The notes under the pieces are model-generated. The model saw only the letters and a list, made by a program, of their open reading frames with translations, was not told where the DNA came from and did no database searches. A program made the translations under genes and the position numbers. A stretch of 64,000 nt of DNA from Nitzschia sp. DOCU1 (lineage: Eukaryota; Bacillariophyta; Bacillariophyceae; Bacillariales; Bacillariaceae). The DNA lies in NCBI GenBank assembly GCA_951394045.1, contig OX595986.1, positions 4,431,534 to 4,495,533 of the forward strand, read 5' to 3'. Shown here one piece after another: positions 1 to 10,224 of the stretch (within the stretch, counting starts at the first letter, position 1; each line of letters opens with the position of its first letter).

Positions 1-713
1 GTCGAGCTATCCCATGACACATAAGTGATAATACAGACGAACAATATCAGTGCCCAAGCTCCCGCTTCTCACCTTTTGTCAATATCAAGTGATAGGTCCA
101 GAAATAGCTCTTCACGACGCCGCTCCCTGCCGGAGCCATCCAATGCCGTAATGTAAGCCTCAAAAGATCCTTTGTAAAGGTCAGATATCGACTCCTGCTC
201 CAACGCGGGCAATAATAGCTTCCAAAATTCCTGAGAATCTTGCTGTACCATTGGTGGGATCCCCAGTCGCAGACAAAAGTTTCGGGGTGTGACGGCAGGA
301 AGTTGCTGCGATGAGGCCGCGATCATGTCCGTGAATAATTCTCGGAGGGCAATTTTTGCGTCGGACTCATCTCTAACTTTGCTCGTCTCCACCACAACAT
401 CAGCCTCCCCTGATGAACTCTCTTCGTCGTCATTTTCATTGGAACTGTCGACAGGTTGAGGCTCCACCGGGTCGATTACCAGTTGCCGTAAAAGGGGAAT
501 GTGAAATGCGCATTCTAACTGTGCATTCATATAGCATGTATTTCCGAGATTTTTCAGTCCAGTTGACAATAGTGATGGATTTAGGGCAAATGCTCGCAGG
601 TCAGTCGATGCCTGAGAAGTGGGAGGCGCGAGAAACACGACGGCGAAGCAAAGCAAAAGCGGAATTCTTGGCATCGACGCCATTGGTCGTTTGAGAAAAT
701 ATGAGCTCTTCAT
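1..713 (-). CDS. Ubiquitin carboxyl-terminal hydrolase (USP family) with signal peptide, 3' part outside the window
   Basis: This is the N-terminal part of a USP-type cysteine protease that removes ubiquitin from proteins. The Cys-box GLKNLGNTCYMNA holds the catalytic Cys at about residue 60. A later QQDSQEFW segment matches the family's QQDAxEF motif. Residues 1-36 are a hydrophobic signal peptide (MPRIPLLLCFAVVFLAPP) ending near TSQA, which is unusual because USPs are normally cytosolic or nuclear. The first exon ends at 73 with donor GTGAG; a likely 66-nt intron (72-7, acceptor ATAG) leads to an exon that continues past base 1 and keeps the frame. The catalytic His/Asp box is not in the window. 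The signal peptide suggests the ER or the complex-plastid periplastid space; a link to diatom ERAD-like plastid import (SELMA) is inference. The USP call is firm and the location tentative. Confidence 0.85.
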
Positions 714-1275
714 GCTAATGTCGAAGATTTCTATGAAGAATGAGTTGCTTATTGGGCAAGATAGACGGCTTTGGGCAAGGAAAAAGGGCTCTCCGCATGC
801 AGACCAGATTTAAAATGATGCCCATCGTTGTCTTTGTGTGACGACGGGGATAGAGAGAGAGAGATGCGATGCGAGATGAGGAATCCACGTGGAGGCAGAA
901 TGGCAATGGACTTGCGAGTTAGTCGTCTGTGTCATCCAAAACTTGTTGACGCACGTTAGCTACCGAAGGTACCCCAGAGGAGGACTTTTGGAAGACTGCA
1001 GCAGTAGTTACTCAAAGTCAATCTTTCCTCTAGACAGTTGTTGCAGTAGTAACTTCTAAGACTCTTTGCCCATGACTACAGTCTCTAAATAACCGGTCTT
1101 GAAACATGCAGTAGAAGACCCGGGTGTGGGATCAAGAAATCTTTTCGTTCGAGACTCGAGAGACGAAGGACAAAGATGAACGCAATCATATTTAAACCCA
1201 GAAAATGCAGTAATGAACAAAATTCGACACTATTCAGAGTACAGGTAAGGTACAGTCAGTCACCAAACAAAACAA
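714..1275. other. Intergenic: USP promoter side and ClC 3' flank
   Basis: No convincing gene is seen. It holds the 5' flank of the USP gene and the 3' flank of the ClC gene. A short GA-repeat lies near 850-865. Short ORFs here lack any recognisable motif. Confidence 0.5.
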
Positions 1276-3252
1276 CTAATGCTTCTCTTTCCCTTGGTCG
1301 TCGTCGTGTTCGTCCTTCCCTTCGTAGAAGTTGAAGTCGTCGTCATCTTCGTCGTCATCCTCGTCCAATGTCTCATGGTCGTCTCCAACAATGTGATCTT
1401 GGTGATAAAGAGAGTGATCAATGTCACTTCTGGTGATCTGACTCTTGATGAATGGAAGGTAGGCAGTCGCAAACAGGGAGCAGAGAGACGCCATCAAGAT
1501 CGACGGAATGGCGCAGGGTTCGCCGGCCAAAAAGGCAAGGATCAAAGTTGAGGCCAACGACGTGCGAGTAATGGCAACATTAATGCCAGCAGCCATGCAA
1601 AGAACACAAATCTGAAGTGGTATAAGGTCAGGTAGAAAACAGTAAAGAGTACGACCGAAGGATGAGCCAGCCATCATGAGCGGAAAAATGTAGCCACCGC
1701 GAAGACCGCCGGCGACTGTGAAAGAAATGGCAACCAACTTTGCCATTCCAGTGATAAATGAAGTAAAGGCCGAGTCCATCTCAAAACCGGTGTATCCAGT
1801 CGTAGGCCAAACGTTTGGTAGGTCCTTCGCAGGTCCCAAGTTAGCGACAACTTGAATCTCCTCTTCGCCCCAAAACATCGTCTGCGGCACCAGGACGCCC
1901 ATGAGAATCACAAAGGCGCCTCCCAACCACGCTCGATAAACAGCTCTCGAATTGTCTAGGAGCTGAAGCTTGGCAAACATAGCCATGTTGGCTGAATGAA
2001 ACGAGGCAAATATGTAGGCCATGAATGCTCCAACTAATCCAATAAAACCACCAGCAAACACCAGCCATGGCTCAATTTCGTACAATCGACCACTCTCAGT
2101 TGACAAATCCCAGATTGGCACAATCGAAAGGCCAGACAAGGAACGAAAGACGACCAAGCAGATTTCTCCACAAAATATGCTTTCAATCAAATGTTCGAAG
2201 TACTCGATTCCAAACCGCGAGCAAACTTCGAGGGCGAAGAGACTTCCTCCCAATGGCACACCAAAGAATGCCGCAAGGGCCCCAGCCATTCCCATTAATG
2301 TATGCTTACGGATAACGTTGATATGCGTCTGGCGGAAAATCTGACGCGATATAAATCCTCCAATTGCGCCACATATTGCAACAAGCGGGGCCTCGGGCCC
2401 CAAAGATCCACCTGCCAAGATGGAGAACAGACTAGCAAACACCATGGGAAGTACGTGGTCGATTGGTATGTAAGCCTGCCAATGGACCCGAGAGATCGTG
2501 TAGGGAAGGTCTCCCGGCTCACCCATGAATACAACAGTCAAGCCAACAAGGGTGCAAAGAATTCCTGAGGCGAGAGGGATATACAACCAGTAATTGTGCA
2601 CTTCCCAATGGCCTTCAATCAACTTCTCTGGAATAGTTGTCCAAACCAGCTCCAATAAGAAAAAGAGCACTTTGTAGTATAGCCAACAGCCAACGCCGCA
2701 AACCGTTCCGATTATCAAAGCGAGTACGATGCTCTGGGGAATAGTTCCTTCGGCCAGGCTTCGGGCATCTTCAAAGAAAGTAGTCTTCACTTTCTTCAGG
2801 AATAAAACTGCTGATTTCTTGTTGTCAGAGTATACTTTCGCAAAACTTGAATTCCTTGCAATGGCACCCTTATGATGGTTGTCCGCCACACGACGGATAG
2901 AAGCCGACAATCGATCTTGAGAATGCGTGGCGATGACGTTGTGCAAAATACGGGTGGAACCAAACAAATGATCCCTGCCCTCGCGTTTGGCAACCGGATC
3001 ATTGTGCGTCATCCTTTCCATCTCCGCTTCTTCTATGGATCGACCATCGAATTCTCCCATGTCGATGTCAGGACCACCCTTTGGTAGTAGATACGAATCC
3101 TCTGTCGTAAATTGATCTTCCGAGAGCACCATCCTTCTCTTAAAAAATGCTGTTGCTTTGAAACAACTACACTTGATGCTGTTTATGAGAATCTTCCGAA
3201 ATCTGAGCCGAAGGAGAGTGGCGGAAAGTCTTCGTTTTCCACTGTCAATCAT
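1276..3252 (-). CDS. ClC-family chloride channel or Cl-/H+ antiporter
   Basis: A 658-residue membrane protein of the ClC family, which moves chloride (or exchanges Cl- for H+) across membranes as a dimer. The anion-path motif GSLGPEAPLVA (about 282-292) carries the conserved gating glutamate (about E287) in a GPEAP variant, more typical of a bacterial-like subgroup than of animal GKEGP. FFGVPLGGSLFALE (about 329-342) is the second signature. Around ten hydrophobic helices follow a roughly 160-residue cytosolic N-terminus. No CBS domain pair is present. The C-terminus is a run of Asp/Glu followed by Lys and His. The start ATG at 3252 is the first in frame; a second ATG at 3132 is possible. Channel versus exchanger is not decided here. 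Confidence 0.9.
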   Translation of the reverse strand: MIDSGKRRLSATLLRLRFRKILINSIKCSCFKATAFFKRRMVLSEDQFTTEDSYLLPKGGPDIDMGEFDGRSIEEAEMERMTHNDPVAKREGRDHLFGSTRILHNVIATHSQDRLSASIRRVADNHHKGAIARNSSFAKVYSDNKKSAVLFLKKVKTTFFEDARSLAEGTIPQSIVLALIIGTVCGVGCWLYYKVLFFLLELVWTTIPEKLIEGHWEVHNYWLYIPLASGILCTLVGLTVVFMGEPGDLPYTISRVHWQAYIPIDHVLPMVFASLFSILAGGSLGPEAPLVAICGAIGGFISRQIFRQTHINVIRKHTLMGMAGALAAFFGVPLGGSLFALEVCSRFGIEYFEHLIESIFCGEICLVVFRSLSGLSIVPIWDLSTESGRLYEIEPWLVFAGGFIGLVGAFMAYIFASFHSANMAMFAKLQLLDNSRAVYRAWLGGAFVILMGVLVPQTMFWGEEEIQVVANLGPAKDLPNVWPTTGYTGFEMDSAFTSFITGMAKLVAISFTVAGGLRGGYIFPLMMAGSSFGRTLYCFLPDLIPLQICVLCMAAGINVAITRTSLASTLILAFLAGEPCAIPSILMASLCSLFATAYLPFIKSQITRSDIDHSLYHQDHIVGDDHETLDEDDDEDDDDFNFYEGKDEHDDDQGKEKH

Positions 3253-4307
3253 AAAAAGGTCCGACTGCCGTCACGGAAGAAGAGTTTGTGGCATCAAAGT
3301 ACGTATCTTCGAAACTTTGTCGTGGTGATGCCGGCATTTTCGGACATTTCGTTATCGGATTTGGCCGAAAATTCATATTGCGAACGCCATCAGATCATAG
3401 GGGTCATTCTTGTTTTGGGTCGGAGGGATCATTTGTCGTTCGTTGTATGAGTGTACTTTCTTGGTCCCCGCGAATAGTCATCTCATGTGGGGATGTCGAT
3501 TCGAATTATGTACTCCGTAATATTAGTACATCCAATTGCCAAACAACTCTTCTCGTCTTTGTTGTGTGAGTCGTTTAGTCAATGCATCTGCCAGGTTGTC
3601 GTCGGTATTAATCCATGAGACGCTCTCTAAAACTAGCTAGAATAGAGCTTTGCTTCAACCTACTACTAGAGAGTCCATCGACTGGAGGGACAAAGTCGTT
3701 CCGTCCGCTCTTGAGCTGTCAGTTTTCGTTTAATCTAGCTAGACACCCAGTCTTCGCTGCTTTTTACCTATAGCTACAACCTGACCGAGTAATAGTGTGG
3801 GCCAGTAGTGAGGAGGGCATTCCAACAAGCTCGTTTGGCGAAATTATTCATTTTATTCTCCCTACTACCATTAGAGTTACTACTGTTAAAGCAGCGAAAA
3901 GTGCGCACTTTGCATTTAGCAGCTACCCGGACGATTGTTGTGTCCTACTCATATCGTTGATATTCTCGCACTCGAAGCAGACAACCTACTGGCCACCTCA
4001 CCTCGTTTAACCCAGACACGAACATTTTCGATGCCATCGTCGCGTTTGCCATTCGAGTTCACGGGGTGTGATTGGGGGCTCCTCCAGTGATGGGTAAGAA
4101 ACCCGAGGTTTGCGGCTTGATAAACCACAGTCGAATAGCAATAGATTTCGAAGCAAAGTGGTCGAGGGTACTATTTGGTACGCTCAGCCGGCGGTAGGTC
4201 CCACCAATGTAGACATGCTCAGGATCAGAATGGGGTGGGAATAGATTGCTCCAAAAGCTGGAGGACACAGATTGTTACGTCAATATCCTTCTATATAAAT
4301 ATTGATG
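3253..4307. other. Intergenic between the ClC 5' end and the K+ channel 3' end
   Basis: About 1 kb with no supported gene. CTAGCTAG occurs at 3633-3640 and 3735-3742. A minus-strand open stretch at 4059-4268 sits just past the K+ channel stop, behind a possible CCTCCAG acceptor. I could not join it to the channel with a convincing protein, so it is left unassigned. Confidence 0.5.
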
Positions 4308-5951
4308 TCATGTACCAACCATCTCCTCCGTTAGCCGTTGACGTTGAAGCTCTCGCTTCTCCAAAACCAACTTAAGCAACTCTTCTTCTTCTTGGCTTGC
4401 ACCAAGAGAAGGTGTGTCCTTGGTTGAAGGCACTTCGCTGTCTTCTGAGGCCAACTGTCGCAAAATCTTGATCAGTTCCGTTTCCACCGACTCCTCTTCC
4501 ACATATTCCGTGTCGGTGAGATTGGTAGAGGCAACACGGTGCCGCAACTTATCGACGGCGTCAGGCAAGAGTCCGGAAAGAAGCGCAGCGAATTGCCCAA
4601 GCAGGGTGGCGAAAAAGACAAAACAAAGAAGGCACATCATCGCGAACCTAAAAACGTCGTTGACAGACATGTAGGCAGGCTGCAAAAAGTAATCACCCAA
4701 TCCCACTGTTGAGGTTGTGATGTAGGCAAACCATATAGAGTCCCAACGATCGGCATACGGCAGATCTTCCGCTGGCAATCTCTCGTTCCACCAGTTGTAA
4801 AATCGGTCGGCAGCATAGGCCGTCCAAGCCATTGTAACTGTAGCCCAAAGGACGACGCCCACAGAGGGGCGGCTCAATATTCGAAGATTCCATCGAGCCA
4901 CCAAATCATCGAACACCACAATCACAATTTGAGCGGCTACCGCACTCACTGCGCCAAAGGCAAGGATTGTGACAAAGCCAAAGCAGGCTACTAGAGCTCT
5001 TCCTCCAGGCGAAATAGGCGCTTGATTCCCATATCCAACAGTGGTCATGACTGTAAAGAAGAACCAAGCGGTTCCTGGAATGTTTCCACTGCATTCCTGA
5101 CGACCAGTGGCATCTTCAATGGCTCGTTCCCAGGCCTCTATCTGTTCCGATTCGGTGGCGTTTTCGCCGAGGTCTTCGACGTACTGTTGACGAAGGCGAA
5201 GTTGATCAGCGTACCAACTTGTGGTATAAAAGTAGGATTGATTGGCAGCCGCGCTATTAAGCTGGGCGTCCCAACGAAAACTGGAATGTTTTCCATATTC
5301 AGTTTCATTCCAGCATCGAATCCAGTTGAACGTAAGACTTTGCGTCGCCACTTCGACAGAGCTCCCATTTCGAATGTCAATAATTTTTGTGACGAGAGCA
5401 TCCGCTAAGCTTCCACACTCATCCATGTAGTCGATGAGCCCTGGGATTTGTGTGAGAAAAAGAAGTTCCTCCAGGTTAAGTCCATCATCTAACAATGTGG
5501 AGTTGTTGATGTAATCCATGTAAGTCACGTTGGTGCCCACCAGAGTGTTCGTTTCAAGATATTGGATAAGGCACTGCGCGGGAAGCTGAACGATGTCGTT
5601 TTTTGCCTCGTTCAACATTTCCGTCGTCTTTTCCAGAGTACGCCGATTGGCAAGGATTGAATCGTTAGAGTCGTACTCGTAGGGAGCCTCGAAGTTTGCC
5701 AAGTAATGTCCACCGAACAAAGAAACAAACACCAAAATCCAAAGGGGCAACACGATCGCACCCAGACAGGCACAAGTTCTGGGATATCGATCTGCCAAAG
5801 AACGCTTCGTTTTCTGCTCGATATTTTCTTCTGTTGTGGGCTCGTTTCTCACGGCTTGCTCTTTGCTGCTTTCGCTTGTGCTTCCGGCAGGACATGCCGT
5901 CTGGGGGAGGGACTGCCTTTCCAGCCCTTCGTCGAAATCACTTTCAATCAT
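4308..5951 (-). CDS. Two-pore-domain potassium channel
   Basis: A membrane K+ channel with two selectivity filters in one chain: TVGYGN at about residues 304-309 and TVGLGD at about 415-420, each between hydrophobic helices. The first helix (about 63-82) is separated from pore 1 by an unusually long segment of about 200 residues with several N-glycosylation sequons (NVT, NNST, NGSS, NQS). This would be an enlarged extracellular cap. The cytosolic tail is acidic and helical, with no EF-hand or CNBD seen. The ATG at 5951 is the first Met; the longer open frame begins at a TTG. An extra C-terminal exon downstream cannot be excluded. The family is certain; the ion preference is inferred from the GYG/GLG filters. 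Confidence 0.9.
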   Translation of the reverse strand: MIESDFDEGLERQSLPQTACPAGSTSESSKEQAVRNEPTTEENIEQKTKRSLADRYPRTCACLGAIVLPLWILVFVSLFGGHYLANFEAPYEYDSNDSILANRRTLEKTTEMLNEAKNDIVQLPAQCLIQYLETNTLVGTNVTYMDYINNSTLLDDGLNLEELLFLTQIPGLIDYMDECGSLADALVTKIIDIRNGSSVEVATQSLTFNWIRCWNETEYGKHSSFRWDAQLNSAAANQSYFYTTSWYADQLRLRQQYVEDLGENATESEQIEAWERAIEDATGRQECSGNIPGTAWFFFTVMTTVGYGNQAPISPGGRALVACFGFVTILAFGAVSAVAAQIVIVVFDDLVARWNLRILSRPSVGVVLWATVTMAWTAYAADRFYNWWNERLPAEDLPYADRWDSIWFAYITTSTVGLGDYFLQPAYMSVNDVFRFAMMCLLCFVFFATLLGQFAALLSGLLPDAVDKLRHRVASTNLTDTEYVEEESVETELIKILRQLASEDSEVPSTKDTPSLGASQEEEELLKLVLEKRELQRQRLTEEMVGT

Positions 5952-6426
5952 GATTGCATCCTCCGGTCTGCAACAATCTCCTCTTTTATGCCTTGTCACC
6001 AAAAAGTACCAGGGAGGTTTAAGACATACTCAACAATAGAGGTCAAAGATATCGTTCCACTGTATGATACTTTTGGTGAGACGGCGAAATAGACGACCGA
6101 CGAGCGCGATCGACCTCTTGGACACAAACAAAGCCCGAGTAATTGTGCATTTCCAACGCATTACTACTATGCCATACCCTCCTTGATACTAGAGACCGCC
6201 GGGGAGCCTTCTTCTGGAGCTGTAGGAGAAAGGCCGATTTTCTCCCATCATACGAACGGTTCTGTTTTAGTGTAATGCGACCCATAGCGGTAGTTAATAT
6301 AACGGGCGATGGGTAGATGTAAACTAGGTTATCAGCAGTTGTTTTGTGCTTGCTTCACAACATCTGTTGGGTAGTCAAGGACGGCACAAAGCCAAATAAT
6401 GCGGAAACTTGACACTCTCCAGCTTA
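5952..6426. other. Intergenic between the K+ channel 5' end and plastid IF-1 3' end
   Basis: 475 bases with the presumed K+ channel promoter and the IF-1 3' flank. No gene, RNA or repeat was recognised. Confidence 0.5.
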
Positions 6427-6900
6427 TTAGCGGTATCGGAATGTAATTCTTCCCCTTGTGAGGTCGTAGGGACTTAACTCGATCAGTACTCTGTCACCGA
6501 CCAAAATTTTGACAAAATTCTTGCGAATTTTCCCACTTATAGTCGCGAGGATCGGGGGCTGCGTTTCTGGGGCACCATTAATGGAACAGCGAAACATGGC
6601 ATTCGGCAAACTCTCCAGTACAACCGCCTCAACTTCGATTACATCGTCCTTGACCTTCTTCGGTCGCTCCTTTTTCCTCTTGCTCTCGTTGCCTTCTGCC
6701 CGCGCTTCCTTCTTCCCAAATAATGCTGTTGACGACGAGACACTGAAGCCCCGAGAAACCCATCCGTGCCCGACATAGCTCTTTGGTGCGGATTCAGAGG
6801 AAGGGATTTTTCTGAGTACGCTTGTGGATGCGAAGGCATTTGTCTGGACAAGTCCAATTAATAGTAGAGCCAGAAGGCTGAGAAAACTGTGCTTTTGCAT
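6427..6900 (-). CDS. infA: Translation initiation factor IF-1, nuclear-encoded and plastid-targeted
   Basis: A 157-residue pre-protein. The C-terminal 75 residues are a complete IF-1 S1/OB-fold: [19 protein letters not shown], then [21 protein letters not shown] and [15 protein letters not shown], the hallmark IF-1 ending. IF-1 binds the A site of 30S ribosomes and helps IF-2 and IF-3 at initiation. The N-terminus is a diatom bipartite plastid signal: an ER signal peptide ([19 protein letters not shown]) with Phe at the cleavage site (NAFAS), then a Ser/Arg/Lys-rich transit part. The mature factor should act on plastid ribosomes. Bacterial IF-1 is about 72 residues, so the extra length is targeting sequence and a Lys-rich linker. 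Confidence 0.93.
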   Translation of the reverse strand: MQKHSFLSLLALLLIGLVQTNAFASTSVLRKIPSSESAPKSYVGHGWVSRGFSVSSSTALFGKKEARAEGNESKRKKERPKKVKDDVIEVEAVVLESLPNAMFRCSINGAPETQPPILATISGKIRKNFVKILVGDRVLIELSPYDLTRGRITFRYR

Positions 6901-7687
6901 GATAACGTGTGAATAGGGCTTTTCCTTCTTGAGCCTCGTACGAGTCTTTTAGGAGCTTCGATGGATAGTAGAGGGTTCGGCTGCTTTGGCAGAAGCTTGG
7001 TCTGATGAGGTCGACTGGTTTCTTTGATAGCCGACGAGGCAGATGCCATTGATACATGGCCATTGATGTGTTGGAACGAGAGGTGAGCTGCAGAGCCGAT
7101 CGATGACTGACGCATTCGGGTCGCGCAAGGATTTCGGTACGATTCCCACGTAGATTCTACGCCTGTGCAATGGAATTTGAAGAGAATGGAATCCGGAAAA
7201 TTGAAGTGGGTCAACAACCAGTTGGTGCCACCTGGAAGCGTTAAAAATTTAGCGCAGCGGTCGATCGGGTCAAACTTTGGACGAACTACTCTTGCACACC
7301 ATACTATAATACGCGACGATGGACGAAAGCCGTCATGTGATGCTTACCTGGTACCGACCAGGTAAGCTAGATCCTAGTATCATACTATAAAGAGCGTCAC
7401 TACTACTAGCTAGTAATTGCCAGCTCTTTCTGCTTGTAACAAACCGCTCAAAGTAGAAGAACTGCAGCTACCAGCAAGCTAGCTACTATACAACCATGTA
7501 TGAGAGCAAGCCATAGGCACTAGTTCATAGACGCCAGAGAATCGTGTGAAGTACTTGTCAAAAAAATGATTAATGCAGCGAAAGCATATTCGTCTTTTGT
7601 TCCAATTTGACTAACTTCAGCAACGAGCTCCTTGTTCTTGGTCGGCATACAATGACAGTGGTTCGACGCTTCCAAAACCCACGAAGC
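6901..7687. other. Intergenic between IF-1 5' end and the SMPD4-like gene 3' end
   Basis: 787 bases without a supported gene. It contains a perfect 11-bp inverted repeat (7342-7367), and CTAGCTAG at 7406-7413. Minus-strand ORFs at 6858-7217 have no recognisable features. Confidence 0.5.
7342..7367. repeat. Perfect 11-bp inverted repeat with 4-nt spacer
   Basis: GCTTACCTGGT at 7342-7352 and its exact complement at 7357-7367, separated by ACCG, can fold into an 11-bp hairpin. It is intergenic, about 320 bases past the stop of the SMPD4-like gene. No T-run follows, and its role is unknown. Confidence 0.8.
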
Positions 7688-10224
7688 CTATCCCCAAATG
7701 AGTTTTACCAACCAGTAGCCTAGAGCCAGAAAAGCCACATTGCGGTAGTCGGCCAAGAATCGCAGATTGATTCTTCGAGGGATGATCGACTCATCGTAGT
7801 CAAAACCTTCGGTATTTTTGCGACCTTGGAGCCCGAGATGACTATTGAGAAAAACGGAAGCATTCACCAGAATAGGAACCAAAAAGGCAATCTCATGAGA
7901 CCGAGGACGACTGAGCATCCGATCGCCGACGTAGCCAATCTCTAATGGATCGCACTTGGTAGTGCCGGTAAGGATTCGTTCTCGTCCAAACTCGGAAAAG
8001 GCGCCATTGGAAGCTCGATCTGTGCCCTTGTCGGCTTCCGCATTGCGAGCTTGTGAATCCGTTGGGGTGCGCGTCTTCGGTGGAATGACTTCAAATTCCT
8101 TCGGGAAACCTACGATCGTTTTAGCTTGGGTCACGAGCATTTGAATATCCTTTTCGTCCCCTCCCAGCACTCCACCACCAAACGGATTCTCCAACTTCGA
8201 AATGAGGCGATCGAGAAAGTCCATGCTGTCGATTTTCTTCACATGCTGCAAATAGATTTCCTCCAGAAGGTTCTGCATATCATATTGACACGACGCCAAC
8301 CCGCTCTCGCTCTTGGGTGGACAAAACGTGCCCAGATTACGTTCGTGCCGTTCGACTACTGATGTCCATTTGGATCCCGCTTCCCCACTCAGCAACTTAT
8401 TGATTACGGTCACAACCTGCGGCGTGAATACACGGAAGACACGTCGCACAGTGTCAAGCGATCGTTGATATTCCCTAGGCGAAAAGTCGAGTTCTCGGGC
8501 ACGGCGCAAAAACAAGGCAAGGGGAACTGTGTATAGATGGAGGTTTGCGGCAATGTAGGGCTCCCAGTGATCTGTGTACATGCTGCGTTGTGTGGATTTG
8601 GGATAAGTGACTGTGGAGGAACCCGGTGAAGAATCTGCACTAGATCGAGACACTGAATTCATAATTCGGGGCGACTGGGCTTTGGATTTCGCTGAAGAAC
8701 AAGTTATGAGCGCCGGCTGCCGTAATTTCCCCATCCGAACTACGCGAAGTCAAACTTACCATGTCGTGTGTTCCAAGGCTCCAACCACATTAGCCAATCG
8801 TTCAAGGCAGCGTAGAACGGAGATTGCCTGGCATGAATCGACGCATGCCGAAAGGCGCACTTGATGTAATTGAAAAAGGGCAACTGTAGGATGGTCATCG
8901 AGGGACTGAGGCACAAAACTTCTGGAGTGGCACCCCGAAATCCCGCATACATATCCCTGGCCATGTCTTGAATGGCCCCATCGGCGACTGCGCGGGCCAC
9001 AAGCTTGTGCAAGCAACGACTGATTTGGTAGGGGGGAGGATTGTACTGCACCATGACCAGGTCAAAGGACGTATTCAAATCCACTGGCTTCTGCTCCCCC
9101 CTGCGCTTCTGGAATGCCTCCACCGACTTGCTAGTAGGAGAGATAACGTTTTGTCCCTCCAACCAGAGTTCGACAGTGATACGTAGAAACAACTCGGAGG
9201 GCCGCTGCAACGGCGCAAAGCCACTGGACTGCCCAGTAGGCAACGAATTTGGGACGTAGTAATCGATGTACTCTTGGAAGAGCTGAAAGTATACCATCTC
9301 CCCGTAAGGTTCAGTTCGTCGAGTCGCGGGAATTGGCATTCCAGGCCGGATGTGGGTAGACTTTGCTTGGGGGGTAGATGGCTGCGCTTGCGCTGGAGGC
9401 GGAGCCAGTGGATACCGAATAAAGACGACCAGATAGTATTCTAGCATGCTCAAACTGATCATTGGCCGAGACTCTTTTTCCTTGGTCGGAGTAGTTCCCT
9501 GAGTACCCATTGGAGACATTGGCATTGGCTGTCTAGTCTGGAATTGCATCGGACTTAGCTGCAGCGGTCTGTGGTCAACCTTTTGCTGCGCTATTGCTTG
9601 TCGGTGCTGCACCAGGCTAATTTGATCCAGAGGTCGGACTCGAAACAGCGATCCCAAGAGCCGTGTCGAGTTTTCACTGGGCGGATTCTGGGATGCAAGA
9701 GTGACGCCCAGAGCAGCATCAATGAGGGCAATCCAGGCATCTTGAGTTGACTTTGGAAACGCCTCGAAGGGAAAGGGGTATCGAACGTTAGGACGATGTT
9801 CTGCTTCCTTAGCAAATGCTTCAATCAGCGTCAAAGGTTGCTGCTGATCTTTGGAGGCTGCTGTGTTCGTCACAGCACGAGCTCCCAGCAGCTTGACGAC
9901 TGGATCGAGTTTGATCGAGGAGCTGGCGCCCCCGTCCATTCGATGAGGGATTCCGTAATGCGGACCGGGGCGCGGGGAGGAGAGAGAGGCGCTTGGTCGT
10001 TCCCATTTCACGTGACGAGATAGCCAGCCACCCACTTGATGCTTGAATCCTTCATCCTTGGACAGGACGCCAAAGACTCGATCGCAAAGCAGGGAGAAGA
10101 GCTTGAAAAATCGAGACTCAGCTGCCGCCCCTCCGGCTGCCAACTCGACTTCCAAAAAAGAAATGAACGTCAAAGCAGCTTCGGCAGGAGAATAGGTTGT
10201 GGAACTTAGTGCTTCTTCTAGCAT
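7688..10224 (-). CDS. SMPD4-like (neutral sphingomyelinase 3 family) membrane protein, two exons
   Basis: Two exons, 10224-8760 and 8691-7688, joined over a 68-nt intron (GTAAGT...TTCTTCAG). The join restores the frame (NTRH|A|KSKAQS) and gives 822 residues, close to animal SMPD4 (about 870). Family-like segments are a MLEYYLVVFIRYPLA stretch, SELFLRITVELWLEGQN, a WLMWLEPWNTR segment, and WEPYIAANLHLYTVPLALFL in the second exon. The protein ends in one hydrophobic helix (VAFLALGYWLVKLIWG), as expected for a tail-anchored ER or nuclear-envelope protein. In animals SMPD4 is reported as a sphingomyelinase and a nuclear-pore/ER-linked factor; its chemistry lacks a classical catalytic motif. The family call is from recalled segment patterns, so moderate. 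Confidence 0.7.
8692..8759 (-). other. Intron of the SMPD4-like gene
   Basis: 68-nt intron with donor GTAAGT at 8759 and acceptor TTCTTCAG ending at 8692. Removing it fuses the two open frames in phase. Confidence 0.88.

Noticed and set aside
1276..1345. CGT/TTC repeat as an independent microsatellite
   Set aside because: It encodes the Asp/Glu-rich C-terminus of the ClC protein, so it is ordinary coding sequence.
4059..4268. Minus-strand open stretch just past the K+ channel stop, possibly an extra exon
   Set aside because: A CCTCCAG acceptor is present, but no donor at the channel end gives a sensible or in-phase extension, so it was left out.
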